From assembly GCF_014863355.1 (NCBI RefSeq), contig NZ_JACZEP010000002.1, forward strand, positions 434,001-498,000: a stretch of 64,000 nucleotides of DNA, read 5' to 3'. The number at the start of each line of letters is the position of its first letter. Position 1 is the stretch's first letter. Below the pieces are notes generated by a model. It saw nothing but the letters and a program-made list of their open reading frames with translations. It did no database searches and was not told the origin of the DNA. The DNA is from Aminobacter carboxidus. Its GTDB lineage: Bacteria > Pseudomonadota > Alphaproteobacteria > Rhizobiales > Rhizobiaceae. Both the position numbers and the translations under genes were made by a program. Below, in pieces: positions 1-9,561 of the stretch.

Positions 1-207
1 TACGTGGATGCTGCCGGCTGGGGCACGATCTTGCTGCGCGCAGTGATATGCGCGGTTGTTCTTCAGGTGGGCTACTTCCTTGTCGTCGTGGCGATGGTGC
101 TGCGCGCCGGGCCGAAACGGGCTGAAACCGGCAAGGCGAAGACCGCGGCCGAAGGTGCTGCCACTGTTCCAGCCGACGACCTGACACCCAAAGGCAGCGC
201 GCACTAG
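1..207 (+). CDS. exoX: ExoX/SyrA-like exopolysaccharide production repressor, C-terminal part (5' end outside window)
   Basis: The frame is open from base 1, so the start lies left of the window; the GTG at position 4 is probably an internal valine. What remains is 68 codons with one strong membrane helix (around ILLRAVICAVVLQVGYFLVV) and a charged Lys/Ala-rich tail. The LLQVGYF-type helix fits the small inner-membrane ExoX/SyrA repressors of rhizobial EPS synthesis, which are about 100 residues long. I recall exoX and exoU as adjacent in S. meliloti, and the next gene here is exoU-like, which supports the call. The N-terminal part cannot be checked. Confidence 0.6.
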   Translation, partial: YVDAAGWGTILLRAVICAVVLQVGYFLVVVAMVLRAGPKRAETGKAKTAAEGAATVPADDLTPKGSAH

Positions 208-508
208 GCCTGCAAAGGCCCGGCTGCAGAAAGCATGCCGGCGCAGTATTGCCGCCGCCTTCCTCACCTTCGGATCCTGAAAAGATGCCTCTTCGCGTGA
301 TGTCGTATCGCCGTCGCCGCTGTTTGTAGCGGCACCTGGCGTGATCGACTCGACGCGTCTGTACACCTTGGAAAGCCGCTGCCGGGCACCATCGACGGCA
401 AAGCATTCGGGACCCAAGCGTGAATCGCCGTAACAAAAGTTGGGGTTCCCTTGTTAGCAGGTGCAATATAGCTCTTGCGTCGGCGGGCTATGACGAAAGG
501 CAACCGAC
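208..508. other. Intergenic region upstream of the exoU-like gene
   Basis: I see no convincing gene in these 301 bases; short open frames on both strands read as shadows. A short inverted repeat TAACAA...TTGTTA lies near 441-467. An A/T-rich patch (gcaatatag) near 471-480 could be part of a promoter, but I could not place a good -35/-10 pair. A ribosome binding site (gaaagg, about 495-500) precedes the GTG at 509. Confidence 0.4.
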
Positions 509-1519
509 GTGAGCGGATCCGACGTCTGTGTCATCATTGCTGCGCGCAACGCAGCCGAAACGATCACGACGGCCATCGCCTCCGCTCTGCTGGAGCCGGA
601 GGTGGCCGAGGTCGTGGTCGTGGACGATGCCTCGACCGATGCGACCGAGGCCGTGGCGCGCGCCGCCGACGATGGCAGCGGCAGGCTCCTGGTGCTGCGA
701 CTGGACGTCAATCGCGGCCCGTCCTTTGCGCGCAACATGGCGATACGCCAGTCGAGAGCACCGCTGATCAGCATCCTCGATGCCGACGATTTCTTCTTGC
801 CGGGACGGTTTGCGAAGCTGGTGGGCTGCGATGGCTGGGACATTGTCGCCGACAACATCATCTTTGTCGAACACGCCTCGGTACGTGACGTGCTTTCGGG
901 TAGCGTCGCGCAGTTCGACGCGGATCCGACCGAGCTCGATCTTGCCGGTTTCGTTGCCGGCAACATTTCCAGGCGCGGCACGAGGCGCGGCGAACTGGGT
1001 TTCCTCAAGCCGGTGATGCGGCGCGCCATGCTCGCCGAGCACGGCCTCCATTATGACGAGCAGCTGCGGCTCGGCGAAGACTATGCGCTCTACGCCCGAG
1101 CCCTGGCTTGCGGCGTGCGCTTCAAGCTGATCCGTTCCTGCGGCTACTGTGCGGTGGTCCGGCCCAATTCGCTGAGCGGCCAGCATCGCACCGAAGACCT
1201 CAAGCGCCTGGCCGACGCAGATCTCGACCTTTTGGCGCTTCCGGGGCTGGCAGCCGGACAAAGGCGTGTACTGCGCCGCCATGAGCGGCATGTGCGCGAC
1301 AAATATCGCCTACGGCATTTCCTCGATCTCAAGGCTGCCAAGGGGCTTGCCGGCGCGTTGGCCTTTGCCGTCACTTCGGCGGCTAATCTTGCGGCCGTGG
1401 TGGAAGGGGTGGCACGCGACAAGCTCGAGCCGCTGCGCCGTCGACGCCCTTCGGCAATGGAAGCTGGTGCTGCGAGCGCGCGCTACCTGATGGCCGGCTC
1501 GGCCGCGAAGTCGAGATAG
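509..1519 (+). CDS. exoU: ExoU-like family 2 glycosyltransferase
   Basis: This is a 336-residue cytoplasmic or membrane-associated glycosyltransferase that probably adds a glucosyl residue to the lipid-linked EPS repeat unit. It has the GT-A start (VCVIIAARNAAETI), a VVVDDASTD nucleotide-binding motif near residue 38 and the metal-binding DADDF near residue 91. The late motif YDEQLRLGEDYALYARAL is typical of the ExoU/ExoO/ExoW group. The GTG start is chosen because gaaagg lies about 8 bases upstream. It is a paralogue of the gene at 12645-13595. Neighbouring exoX and exoK support an exo role; the exact linkage formed is inferred from S. meliloti ExoU. Confidence 0.75.
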   Translation: MSGSDVCVIIAARNAAETITTAIASALLEPEVAEVVVVDDASTDATEAVARAADDGSGRLLVLRLDVNRGPSFARNMAIRQSRAPLISILDADDFFLPGRFAKLVGCDGWDIVADNIIFVEHASVRDVLSGSVAQFDADPTELDLAGFVAGNISRRGTRRGELGFLKPVMRRAMLAEHGLHYDEQLRLGEDYALYARALACGVRFKLIRSCGYCAVVRPNSLSGQHRTEDLKRLADADLDLLALPGLAAGQRRVLRRHERHVRDKYRLRHFLDLKAAKGLAGALAFAVTSAANLAAVVEGVARDKLEPLRRRRPSAMEAGAASARYLMAGSAAKSR

Positions 1520-1523
1520 GCCT

Positions 1524-1928
1524 ATGGCATCGATCTTCGCCTTCAGAACCCGCAGCCCCGACCGCGACCGGCAGACCGACGAGACGCGTTTCGGGCAGTT
1601 GTCGCGGGCGCTCGACGAGCTTGCCGCCGGTATCGAGGCCGAACGAACAGGCATCAGGAGCCGCTACGAGGCGGTCTCGGCCAATGCCGCGTTCCTCGTC
1701 GAAGCCATGGACAATTCAGCCGCCGTTTCCGCGCAGCGGGCGGGCGAGATGGACCAGCTGACGGAATCGTTGAAGGCTTGCCTGCGCCGCATCGAGGTGC
1801 TTGGACGGCAAAAGGATTTCGTCTCCGGGCTTCGTCATTCACTGGACATTTTTGTCGATGAAGGTCGCAAGACCGACGAGGAATCATCGGCACGTTTGGC
1901 GCAAGGGGAGGCCCGGCGCCAGTTTTAG
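1524..1928 (+). CDS. Small hypothetical protein in the EPS cluster
   Basis: A 134-residue soluble, charged and mostly helical protein with no recognised domain. It starts 4 bases after the exoU-like stop, so it is probably co-transcribed. The central part (about residues 25-110) is rich in Glu, Arg, Leu and Ala with coiled-coil-like spacing. There is no signal peptide or membrane helix. Third codon positions are G/C-rich as in its neighbours, which argues that it is translated. It could be an accessory factor for polymer assembly, but nothing in the sequence shows this. Confidence 0.5.
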   Translation: MASIFAFRTRSPDRDRQTDETRFGQLSRALDELAAGIEAERTGIRSRYEAVSANAAFLVEAMDNSAAVSAQRAGEMDQLTESLKACLRRIEVLGRQKDFVSGLRHSLDIFVDEGRKTDEESSARLAQGEARRQF

Positions 1929-2055
1929 GCCCGACGCGACGGGGCCTGACTTTCGGGAGGATGGGAGGATTTATCGGCCGGCTGGGGGCATCTCCGGCCG
2001 GTGTGGCAATGCGGTTTCCGGGCGGGAGGCGCGAAGACACAAGGATGACCTGGCT

Positions 2056-2877
2056 ATGAACGCGAACGTCAAGGATTACAGCCCCAGCCAACATTTCGGC
2101 CGTGCCGCTGCGCTGGGAGTGTCGGTCATTCTCGCCGGCCTGCTCGGCACCTCGAGTGGCGCTGTGGCCCAGGAGGCCACCGGCAAGTCCTTCGTCGAGA
2201 CATTCGACAAGCTGAGTGGGTCGCGCTGGTTCATCTCGGACGGCTGGGACAATGGCAAGCATCAGAACTGCACCTGGTCGAAAGAGCAGGTCAAGGTCGC
2301 CGATGGCAATCTGGTCCTGAGCTTCGAGAAGAAGCCGTTGAAAAACCGCGACTATTCGTGCGGTGAAGTGCAGACCAAGGAGCGGTTCGGCTACGGAACC
2401 TATGAGGCGCGGATGAAGACCGGCACCGGCTCGGGCCTGAACGCCGCCTTCTTCACCTATATCGGCCCGGTCCACAAGAAGCCGCATGACGAGATCGACT
2501 TCGAGGTTTTGACCAAGGATCCTTCGAAGGTGCAGGTCAATGCTTATGTCGGCGGCAAGTCCAACGACGAGAAGCTCGTCGACGTGCCAGGCGGGGCTGA
2601 CAAGGGCTTCAACGACTATGCCTTCGTCTGGGAGAAGGAGCGGCTGCGCTGGTACGTCAACGGCCAGCTCGTGCATGAGGTGACTGAGCCATCGCAACTG
2701 CCCAGCAACCCGCAGAAGATCTTCTTCAGCCTGTGGGGAAGCGGAACGCTCAGCGAATGGATGGGGCGGTTTATCGAACCCACTGAACCAGTGACCATGG
2801 CAGTCGACAGGGTGGCTTACACGGCACCCGGCGAGGCCTGTCAGTTCGAGGGCTCGGTCGCTTGCTCGCTGCAATGA
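2056..2877 (+). CDS. exoK: ExoK-type secreted endo-beta-glycanase (GH16)
   Basis: A 273-residue exported glycoside hydrolase of family 16 that cuts nascent succinoglycan-type EPS to set its length. The N-terminus has a signal-like hydrophobic stretch ([15 protein letters not shown]) with a likely cut near AVAQ, about residue 39. The GH16 catalytic signature HDEIDFEVL is near residue 145, with the two Glu and central Asp of the E-x-D-x-x-E motif intact. The beta-sandwich landmarks [11 protein letters not shown] and FSLWGSG are present. I chose ATG 2056 over the open frame from 1801, because that upstream part overlaps the preceding gene and lacks secretion features; aagga lies about 11 bases upstream. 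In S. meliloti exoK adjoins exoL; here five genes lie between them. Confidence 0.88.
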   Translation: MNANVKDYSPSQHFGRAAALGVSVILAGLLGTSSGAVAQEATGKSFVETFDKLSGSRWFISDGWDNGKHQNCTWSKEQVKVADGNLVLSFEKKPLKNRDYSCGEVQTKERFGYGTYEARMKTGTGSGLNAAFFTYIGPVHKKPHDEIDFEVLTKDPSKVQVNAYVGGKSNDEKLVDVPGGADKGFNDYAFVWEKERLRWYVNGQLVHEVTEPSQLPSNPQKIFFSLWGSGTLSEWMGRFIEPTEPVTMAVDRVAYTAPGEACQFEGSVACSLQ

Positions 2878-2941
2878 CCGCCAGTCTCCAGTGCGCGGTC
2901 CGTCCGCGCTTCAACCTCATCAAGATACAGGAACGGACCGA

Positions 2942-4309
2942 ATGAATCTGACAGTCTTTGGCATTGGCTATGTTGGTTTGGTGCAGGCGGCTGTGTTGGC
3001 CGAGGTCGGACATGACGTCGTCTGCGTCGATGTCGATGCGGCCAAGGTCGAGCGCTTGAACCAGGGTTTCATCCCGATCTTTGAACCGGGGCTGGAGGCG
3101 CTGGTGCGCGACAACCACGCCGCCGGGCGTATCGTCTTCACCACGGATGCGGCACTCGCCGTTCGCCATGGCGAGATCCAGATGATCGCCGTCGGCACAC
3201 CGCAAGGCGAGGACGGCTCGGCCGACCTCAAATACGTGCTGTCGGTGGCCGACGCCATCGGCCGCGAGATGGCCGGACCGAAGATCGTGGTGACCAAGTC
3301 GACAGTGCCGGTCGGTACCGCCGACAAGGTGCGCGAAACGATGCTGGCGGCGCTGAAGCTGCGGGGCCGCGAGGAGCTTGGCTTCGACGTCGTCTCCAAT
3401 CCGGAGTTTTTGAAGGAGGGCTCGGCGGTCGCCGACTGCATGAAGCCCGACCGCATCATCATAGGCACTGACAGCGAGGCCGCGGAAGCGGTGATGCGCG
3501 AGCTGTACGCACCGTTCAACCGCAACCACGAAAAGATGATCGTGATGGATGTGCGCTCGGCCGAGTTCACCAAATATGCCGCCAACTGCATGCTGGCGAC
3601 CAAGATCAGCTTCATGAACGAGATGGCCAATCTGGCCGAACTGCTCGGCGCCGACATCGAGGAGGTGCGCAAGGGCATCGGCTCGGACCCGCGCATCGGC
3701 TACCACTTCATCTATCCCGGCCTGGGTTATGGCGGCTCGTGTTTCCCCAAGGATGTACGTGCCTTGATCCGCACCGCCGGCGATGTCGGCTTCGAGCCGG
3801 TGCTTTTGCATTCGGTCGAGGCGCGCAACAACGCCCAGAAGGCGGTGCTGTTCGACAAGCTCAAGGCGCATTTCAACGGCGACCTCGCGGGCAAGACCTT
3901 TGCTTTGTGGGGGCTCGCGTTCAAGCCCAACACCGACGACATGCGTGAGGCGCCGGCCCGTGTACTGATGGAAGCGCTATGGGCCGCCGGAGCCAAGGTC
4001 CAGGCCTACGATCCCGAGGCGATGAACGAGGCGCAGCAGATCTATGGCCAGCGCGACGACCTCACTCTCTGCGGCACCAAGGAGGCGGCTCTGCGTGGTG
4101 CGGATGCGCTGTTGATCGCCACCGAGTGGAAGAATTTCCGCGCACCGTCCTTCGAGCTGATCAGGGAACAACTGGCGACCCCTGTCATCTTCGACGGCCG
4201 CAACCTCTACGACCCGGCAGTCGTCGCCCGCCACGGCATCAAATACGTCTCCATTGGGCGAAAAGCAGCCGGGCAGGGCCGCCAGGCAAAAAGGGAGTTG
4301 GCCGCATGA
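2942..4309 (+). CDS. ugd: UDP-glucose 6-dehydrogenase
   Basis: A 455-residue cytosolic NAD-dependent enzyme that oxidises UDP-glucose to UDP-glucuronate in two steps. The Rossmann start [16 protein letters not shown], the catalytic cysteine in YGGSCFPKD (about residue 265) and the C-terminal [16 protein letters not shown] motif are all seen. ATG 2942 places the nucleotide-binding motif at the true N-terminus. The last codons overlap the next gene (ATGA at 4306), which implies translational coupling. Its place inside the exo cluster suggests the polymer contains glucuronic or galacturonic acid, unlike classical succinoglycan. Rhizobial names such as rkpK and exo5 refer to the same enzyme. Confidence 0.92.
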   Translation: MNLTVFGIGYVGLVQAAVLAEVGHDVVCVDVDAAKVERLNQGFIPIFEPGLEALVRDNHAAGRIVFTTDAALAVRHGEIQMIAVGTPQGEDGSADLKYVLSVADAIGREMAGPKIVVTKSTVPVGTADKVRETMLAALKLRGREELGFDVVSNPEFLKEGSAVADCMKPDRIIIGTDSEAAEAVMRELYAPFNRNHEKMIVMDVRSAEFTKYAANCMLATKISFMNEMANLAELLGADIEEVRKGIGSDPRIGYHFIYPGLGYGGSCFPKDVRALIRTAGDVGFEPVLLHSVEARNNAQKAVLFDKLKAHFNGDLAGKTFALWGLAFKPNTDDMREAPARVLMEALWAAGAKVQAYDPEAMNEAQQIYGQRDDLTLCGTKEAALRGADALLIATEWKNFRAPSFELIREQLATPVIFDGRNLYDPAVVARHGIKYVSIGRKAAGQGRQAKRELAA

Positions 4310-5385
4310 GGGTGCTTTTTGCCGGCGGTAACGGCTATACGCCCGAATTCAGCGGCGGGGTCCAGTCGAGCACGCACCATCTCGTCGAGCAGCTCAGGGC
4401 GCATGGCCATGAGGCTTCGGTGCTCGCCGCGTTGTTTGGCGACGGCATGTTCGGCTTCAAGGCGCGCGCCAAGATGAAGCTGCTCAGGCAGCGCGCCGCA
4501 ATCGATACGTTCCCCGGCTATCCCGTGGTCCGCGCCTGGTTCCCTTGGGAAGCCGCCGGCTTTGCCGTCCAGAAGCTGAAACCCGACGTCGCGGTGGTGC
4601 AGTGCCACAAATCGGTGCCGATCGGAAAGGCGCTGGAGGCCCAGGGCGTGCCGCTTGTCGTCTATCTCAGGAATGTCGAGTTCCATGAACTGGGCGGCGA
4701 TCTCAGCGAGCTGAAATCAGCACTGTACATCGCCAACTCCGAGTTCACCGCGCGCACCTATGGGCAGCGTTTCGGCATCGAATCGACGGTCATTCCGCCG
4801 ACGATCAACCCGGCGCACTACGCCACGCCAACGACGGGCGAGTTCGTTACGCTGATCAACCCTTATGAGGAAAAGGGCTTTGAACTTGCGGTCCGGATTG
4901 CCGGGCGATGCCCTGAGATACCTTTCCTGTTCGTCGAAAGCTGGAAGCTGGCCGACGACCACCGCACCCGCATCGAAGAGATCATCGCGCCGCTCGGCAA
5001 TGTCAGGCTCGAAAGCCGGACCAACGACATGAAGACGGTCTATGGCCGCACCAGGATCCTGCTTGCGCCAAGCAAATGGGAAGAGGCCTGGGGTCGCGTC
5101 GCCTCGGAAGCGCATTGCAGCGGCATCCCCGTCATCGGCTCACGTCGCGGCGGATTGCCGGAGGCGATCGGCAGTGGCGGCGTGGTGCTGGATTATGACG
5201 CGCCGCTTGATCAGTGGGTTCAGACAGTGCGCGGCTTGTGGGACGACAGGGTGGAGTACAACCGCATGTCTGCCGCGGCACGCGTATTTTCCGAGCGCCC
5301 GCAGCTTGAGCCAGATGCCCAGTTCGCCACCTTCATGGGCGTGCTCGACCGGGCAGCGGCACGCGCCCTGAACAAGGCGGCCTGA
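4306..5385 (+). CDS. Family 4 (GT-B) glycosyltransferase
   Basis: A 359-residue GT-B enzyme. The N-terminal domain opens with [19 protein letters not shown]. The C-terminal domain carries the GT4 donor-binding stretch, from [12 protein letters not shown] to [12 protein letters not shown] at about residues 250-290, with an E-x7-E-like arrangement. The start overlaps the ugd stop by 4 bases, so synthesis of the uronic donor and this transferase may be coupled. It may add the uronic acid residue, but that is inferred only from adjacency. It has no S. meliloti exo counterpart that I recognise. Confidence 0.75.
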   Translation: MRVLFAGGNGYTPEFSGGVQSSTHHLVEQLRAHGHEASVLAALFGDGMFGFKARAKMKLLRQRAAIDTFPGYPVVRAWFPWEAAGFAVQKLKPDVAVVQCHKSVPIGKALEAQGVPLVVYLRNVEFHELGGDLSELKSALYIANSEFTARTYGQRFGIESTVIPPTINPAHYATPTTGEFVTLINPYEEKGFELAVRIAGRCPEIPFLFVESWKLADDHRTRIEEIIAPLGNVRLESRTNDMKTVYGRTRILLAPSKWEEAWGRVASEAHCSGIPVIGSRRGGLPEAIGSGGVVLDYDAPLDQWVQTVRGLWDDRVEYNRMSAAARVFSERPQLEPDAQFATFMGVLDRAAARALNKAA

Positions 5386-5424
5386 CTTGGCAGCAGTCCG
5401 TCCGAATTCCCGGAGAGCGGATCG

Positions 5425-6606
5425 ATGAAAGTCTGTTTTGTCGTCGACAAGTTCCCCTCGCTCTCCGAGACCTTCGTGCTCGACCAGATCGAAGGGTGCC
5501 TCGCGCGCGGCATCGAGGTCGGCGTCGTCTGCAACGAGACGACCTTCGGCAAGGAACGCAACATCGACGACCCGCGCTGGCGCAACCTGCCCGGCGGCGT
5601 CGAGCAATGGTGGGGTGCGCTCGGGCCGCTGCGTCCCTCGCTGCGCCGATGGTCGGGACGGCTGTGGGATAAGGCGTCGACGGCGCTCGACATCGCCTTT
5701 GCCGGCAAGCTCGCTAGATATGACGTCATCGTCGCGCATTTCGGCAACAACGGCCTGCGCGTGGCGAGAGCCATGAAGCAGCGGCGGATCACAGCCCCCC
5801 TGGTAACCATCTTTCACGGCCATGATGTTGGCGCGCCAATGCATGACGGAACGCTGTCGCGCTATGAGGTGGTGTTTCAGCAAGGCGCGCTGCAGCTGCC
5901 GGTTAACGGCTTTTTCCGCAATGCGCTGATCGAGGCTGGGGCTGAGGCAGACACGGTCGCCGTGCATCACATGGGGGTCAATACCGAGGCGATCGGTTTT
6001 CGCGGCGCCAAGCAGGGCAACGATGCGCTGGCGATGATTTCGGTCTGCCGGCTCACCGAGAAGAAGGGTATCGAGTTCGCGCTGCGCGCGCTGGCGGCGA
6101 TGCAGGCGGCACGACCCGAGATCGACTGGTCCTACACGGTGATCGGCGGCGGCGAACTGCTCGACGCGATGAAACAGCTGGCAGCCGAGCTTGGCATTTC
6201 GGGACGCGTCGCATTCCTTGGTCCGCGCCCGCATGCCGAGGTCAAGCAGCGGCTGGGCGAGGCGCAGGTCTTCGTGCTGCCGAGCGTCAGGGCGGGAGAT
6301 GGCGATCTCGAAGGCATTCCGGTCGCGTTGATGGAAGCGATGGCCGCCGGCCTGACCGTCGTCAGCACCTACCATTCCGGCATTCCCGAGCTGGTCGAGG
6401 ACGGCAAGACCGGGCTGCTGGCACCCGAAAGGGACGTCGCCGCGCTGGCGCAAAAATTGGTCTGGATCGCCGACAATCCCGGTGCCTGCGCAAGCCTCGC
6501 GGTTGCTGCGCGACGCAAGGTCGAGGAAGATTTCGATTCGGTCCGGCTCAACGACGCCTTCGCCGACACGCTTTATCGCCTCGCGGCAACCAAGGTCGCG
6601 GCATGA
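5425..6606 (+). CDS. Family 4 (GT-B) glycosyltransferase
   Basis: A 393-residue GT-B enzyme. It begins MKVCFVVDKFPSLSETFVLDQI, a pattern common to EPS and colanic-acid type GT4 proteins. It has VIGGGELLDAMKQLA at the start of the second domain, and the donor-site motif GDLEGIPVALMEAMAAGL with the two spaced glutamates near residues 294-302. The stop overlaps the start of the flippase gene (ATGA at 6603), so the two are probably translated together. It sits in a cluster with ugd and wzx, which suggests a side-chain or uronic-acid transferase acting on the lipid-linked repeat. The acceptor and donor cannot be read from the sequence. Confidence 0.78.
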   Translation: MKVCFVVDKFPSLSETFVLDQIEGCLARGIEVGVVCNETTFGKERNIDDPRWRNLPGGVEQWWGALGPLRPSLRRWSGRLWDKASTALDIAFAGKLARYDVIVAHFGNNGLRVARAMKQRRITAPLVTIFHGHDVGAPMHDGTLSRYEVVFQQGALQLPVNGFFRNALIEAGAEADTVAVHHMGVNTEAIGFRGAKQGNDALAMISVCRLTEKKGIEFALRALAAMQAARPEIDWSYTVIGGGELLDAMKQLAAELGISGRVAFLGPRPHAEVKQRLGEAQVFVLPSVRAGDGDLEGIPVALMEAMAAGLTVVSTYHSGIPELVEDGKTGLLAPERDVAALAQKLVWIADNPGACASLAVAARRKVEEDFDSVRLNDAFADTLYRLAATKVAA

Positions 6607-8063
6607 GCGCCGAAACCCAGCAATTGGGGCGCATCGCGCTCAGGGGCGGAGCGCTGACAGCGGCGGCGCAAGCGATCAAGATCGGCATCCAGTTCGTCTC
6701 GGTGGTGATCCTGGCGCGGATGCTGGCGCCGGAGGATTTTGGCCTTGTCGCGTCGGTTGGGCCGGTCATTGCCTTTGTCGGGCTGTTCCAGAATCTCGGA
6801 CTGCAACAAGCCGTCATCCAGCGTCCCGAGATCAGCCAAGCCCAAATCAACCAGGTGTTCTGGATCAGCGCGCTGGCCGGCCTGATCTGCACCGTGATCA
6901 TTGCCGCATTTTCGCCGGCGGTTTCGGCCTTTTACGGCGACGCCAGGATGACGGGCATTACGCTTGCCGCCGCCATGCCGCTGTTGCTCGGCAGCCTTGC
7001 GGCGCTGCCGCTGGCGCTGATGAACCGCAACCTGCAGTTCGGCCAGCTGGCGATCAATGACGTTGCGACCGCACTCGCCGGGCTGGGGGCGGCGATTGTT
7101 GCTGCCTATGCCGGGCTCGGCTATTGGGCGCTGGTGATTGGGCCGGCAGCCGGCGCCGTGGTGACGCTCTTTGGCGCATGGCTGGCGACGCGCTGGAAGC
7201 CGGGCAGGCCGAGCGTCAAGGTCGAGCGCGAGATCCTGTCCTTCGGCGCCAATCTCACTGGCTTCAACCTGGTCAATTTCTTCTCGCGCAATCTCGACAA
7301 CATCCTGATCGGCAAGTTCTCCGGCCCGATCGAGCTCGGCTATTACGACCGCGCCTACAAGCTGCTGCTGTTTCCGCTGCAGAACATCAATCAGCCGCTG
7401 TCGCGGCTGATGGTGCCGCTGCTCAGCCGTATCCAGGACGACAAGCCGCGCTTTCGCGAGCTCTACCTCAGGACAAACTGGCTGCTCGCCTTCATCACCG
7501 TCCCCGGCATCGCCGCACTGACCATCGCTGCAAAGCCGGTTGTCGCCATCCTGTTTGGCGAGCGCTGGCTGGCGGTGGCGCCGATCTTCGCCTGGCTCGG
7601 CATTGCCGGCCTGATGCAGCCGGTGTCGAGCACGACGGGCTGGATCTTCATCTGCCAGGGCAAGACGAAAACGATGTTCCGCTGGGGTGTCTATTCGGCG
7701 CTGACCACGGTGCTGTCATTCGCTGTCGGGCTGAAATGGGGTGCGGTCGGGGTCGCTGCGGCCTACGCGATCAGCGGCTATGTGCTCAGGTTGCCGGTTC
7801 TTGCCGTGACGCTCGGGCGAACCGGCCCGGTCTCGGCGCTCGACTTTTTGATGGTGCAGGGCCTGCTGATCGTTGCGGCCGCCGTCGCCTGGTTCGGCTA
7901 CGGCTACCTGCCGGTTGAGCTCACCGGGCAGTCCAACATCGTTGCGGCCTTGACGTCTGCAGCCCTAAGCTACGCGGTGGCGTTTGCCTTCATGGTCGCC
8001 GTGCCGCAGTCCCGCCGCGCCCTTGTCGAGGCCTGGAAAACCATCGCCCGCAACATCCGCTGA
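6603..8063 (+). CDS. Wzx/ExoT-like oligosaccharide flippase
   Basis: A 486-residue inner-membrane protein with about 12-14 hydrophobic segments that belongs to the polysaccharide exporter (MOP/PST) superfamily. It probably turns the undecaprenyl-linked repeat unit to the periplasm. Typical features are the N-terminal LGRIALRGGALTAAAQA, the LARMLAPEDFGL loop, and FFSRNLDNILIGKFSGPIELGYYDRAYKLL (in parts) around residues 220-250. It overlaps the preceding glycosyltransferase by 4 bases. Its last 99 bases overlap the 3' end of the convergent pyruvyl transferase gene, an unusually long convergent overlap. The S. meliloti analogue would be ExoT, but similarity at family level does not settle orthology. 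Confidence 0.85.
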   Translation: MSAETQQLGRIALRGGALTAAAQAIKIGIQFVSVVILARMLAPEDFGLVASVGPVIAFVGLFQNLGLQQAVIQRPEISQAQINQVFWISALAGLICTVIIAAFSPAVSAFYGDARMTGITLAAAMPLLLGSLAALPLALMNRNLQFGQLAINDVATALAGLGAAIVAAYAGLGYWALVIGPAAGAVVTLFGAWLATRWKPGRPSVKVEREILSFGANLTGFNLVNFFSRNLDNILIGKFSGPIELGYYDRAYKLLLFPLQNINQPLSRLMVPLLSRIQDDKPRFRELYLRTNWLLAFITVPGIAALTIAAKPVVAILFGERWLAVAPIFAWLGIAGLMQPVSSTTGWIFICQGKTKTMFRWGVYSALTTVLSFAVGLKWGAVGVAAAYAISGYVLRLPVLAVTLGRTGPVSALDFLMVQGLLIVAAAVAWFGYGYLPVELTGQSNIVAALTSAALSYAVAFAFMVAVPQSRRALVEAWKTIARNIR

Positions 8064-9395
8064 GGTGTCCGCGAGCAACGGCCTGACCAGGTCGGAGGCC
8101 GACATCGCCGAGGCATGTTCTTCGAGCACGGCGGCAAGGGTGGTTACCCTCAGGCGGTCGAGATCGCCGGCGAAGGCTCTGAGCTTCTGGCCGGCTTGTT
8201 CAGGAGTGACCGTGTCGATGTCGAGCAAAAGGTCGGCGAGGCCGACGCGTTTGGCGAGCTCGCGGGTCTTGAATTCGTAGGCGATCGGCAACACCGGCAC
8301 GCCGACGCACAGCGACATGATCATCATGTGCATGCGGGTGGCTATGACGAAGTCGAAGCCCTTGACCAGTTCCATCAGCTGTTCGGGGGTATGGAAGTTG
8401 GCATCGACGCTGACCTGCGCTGCGATCTCAGGCGCCAGTTCGGCGACGATGGCCTTCGCGGTCTTCGAATCGTCATGGGCGTATTCCGGCACGCCCTGGC
8501 AGGTCGAAACGAAGGTCACCTGCTTGCCATGGTCACGCACCAGCGCGGTGGCGATATCGCGGATCGACTCCATGTAGCGGCGCATGCCGTCGGCGCCGTC
8601 ATTGACGTAGTTCCAGTGCCGCACCGAAATGCCGACACGGCCTGTCGGCTGGGGCGGCGTGCCTGATGAAAGCAGCGCTTCGATGCGCTCCTTGTCGGCA
8701 AGCGCGAACACCGAATCGGCGACGACATGGCATTTGCCGGGATTGTCGACGAGGCCGGCGAGGTGACCGCGCGAGCGCTCGTCGCGCAGCAGGATCAGCG
8801 GGCTGCGGTCGAACACCGGTTTCAGTTCGCGGCGGTTGTAATCCTTGTCGAACGGCCCCATCGACTGGGTGAAAAAGACCGGATCCTTGCCGAAGACGGC
8901 GTCGCTGCGGAACTGGTTGAGGCGGCGTTCGAGGTTGTAGTTCTCGACCAGGTAGGTGCCGCCGGTGGTGACGACGAGGTCGGCCTGCCGGTACATCTGG
9001 AGGCTGCGACGATCCCCGGCGCTGAACATCGTCTCGTCCAGAGCCCGGCTCTTTCCGTAGTGGCGCAGCGCACTCAATGCGAGGCGGTTGTAGATCGGCT
9101 TGGCCAGGTTTTTCAGCCGGTTGTCGTCATAGGGGTATTTGAAGATCGATTCGGCCAACAGCTTGCGGATCTCGATGTCGGGATAGGCCTGACTGGGATA
9201 AAGCCGTGATGCCACTTCGGGCTGGCTGTCGAAGACCTGGAAGCGTAACTCGCCCGGATAGGCCGCCTTGAGAATGTGCCTGATGGCCAGCAGGATCGCC
9301 GCATCGCCGGTGTTCAGGCAGACGGTGTTTTCGACAATGACTGTCTTCAGAGGGACTGTCTTCAGAGGGACTGTCTTCAGGGGGGCTGTCTTCAT
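7965..9395 (-). CDS. Polysaccharide pyruvyl transferase family protein (ExoV-like)
   Basis: A 476-residue protein of the PS_pyruv_trans family, expected to place a ketal-linked pyruvate from phosphoenolpyruvate on a sugar of the EPS repeat. The family start VIVENTVCLNTGDAAILLAI, the FFTQSMGPFD segment, RDERSRGHL, and the late TRMHMMIMSLCVGVPVLPIAYEFKT (in parts) are clear. The start at 9395 is supported by a gaggagg ribosome binding site about 9 bases upstream. The codons just after it are a 15-bp tandem repeat giving PLKTV three times. The protein is longer than S. meliloti ExoV (about 316 residues). Its 3' end runs 99 bases into the convergent flippase gene. Confidence 0.8.
   Translation of the reverse strand: MKTAPLKTVPLKTVPLKTVIVENTVCLNTGDAAILLAIRHILKAAYPGELRFQVFDSQPEVASRLYPSQAYPDIEIRKLLAESIFKYPYDDNRLKNLAKPIYNRLALSALRHYGKSRALDETMFSAGDRRSLQMYRQADLVVTTGGTYLVENYNLERRLNQFRSDAVFGKDPVFFTQSMGPFDKDYNRRELKPVFDRSPLILLRDERSRGHLAGLVDNPGKCHVVADSVFALADKERIEALLSSGTPPQPTGRVGISVRHWNYVNDGADGMRRYMESIRDIATALVRDHGKQVTFVSTCQGVPEYAHDDSKTAKAIVAELAPEIAAQVSVDANFHTPEQLMELVKGFDFVIATRMHMMIMSLCVGVPVLPIAYEFKTRELAKRVGLADLLLDIDTVTPEQAGQKLRAFAGDLDRLRVTTLAAVLEEHASAMSASDLVRPLLADTSADVAGDGFPGLDKGAAGLRHGDHEGKRHRVA
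9341..9395 (-). repeat. 15-bp tandem repeat at the 5' end of the pyruvyl transferase gene
   Basis: The unit ctgtcttcag plus five bases recurs with a 15-base period at 9341, 9356, 9371 and (diverged and truncated) 9386. Because 15 is a multiple of 3 the repeat stays in frame and encodes PLKTV units right after the initiator Met, upstream of the conserved VIVENTV family start. Confidence 0.85.
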
Positions 9396-9462
9396 CGGCG
9401 TTTGCCTCCTCGGATTGGTCGCGTCGGGAAGATAAGTACAGGCTAACCCGGCTATTTTGCGG

Positions 9463-9503
9463 CGCAACAATATTTGAGGTGCGCCCAGTCAATAATTGTT
9501 GCG
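9463..9503. promoter_or_regulatory. Inverted repeat in the divergent exoV-like/exoL gap
   Basis: The arms cgcaacaat (9463-9471) and attgttgcg (9495-9503) are perfect 9-bp complements with a 23-base A/T-rich spacer. They sit between the divergent starts at 9395 and 9562. A dyad in this position could bind a regulator of both transcripts. The regulator is not identifiable from the sequence. Confidence 0.5.
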
Positions 9504-9561
9504 ATGCAGCAATGACTGCACTAGCCTCGTCGTCGGTGGGCCAAACTGCGAGCGTGAATTC

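Noticed and set aside
488-1291. Minus-strand open frame opposite the exoU-like gene
   Set aside because: No motif and shadow composition; the plus-strand frame has full GT-A motifs and a ribosome binding site.
1801-2055. Upstream in-frame extension of exoK
   Set aside because: It overlaps the preceding hypothetical gene, would hide the signal peptide, and reads as non-coding; ATG 2056 gives a proper secretory N-terminus.
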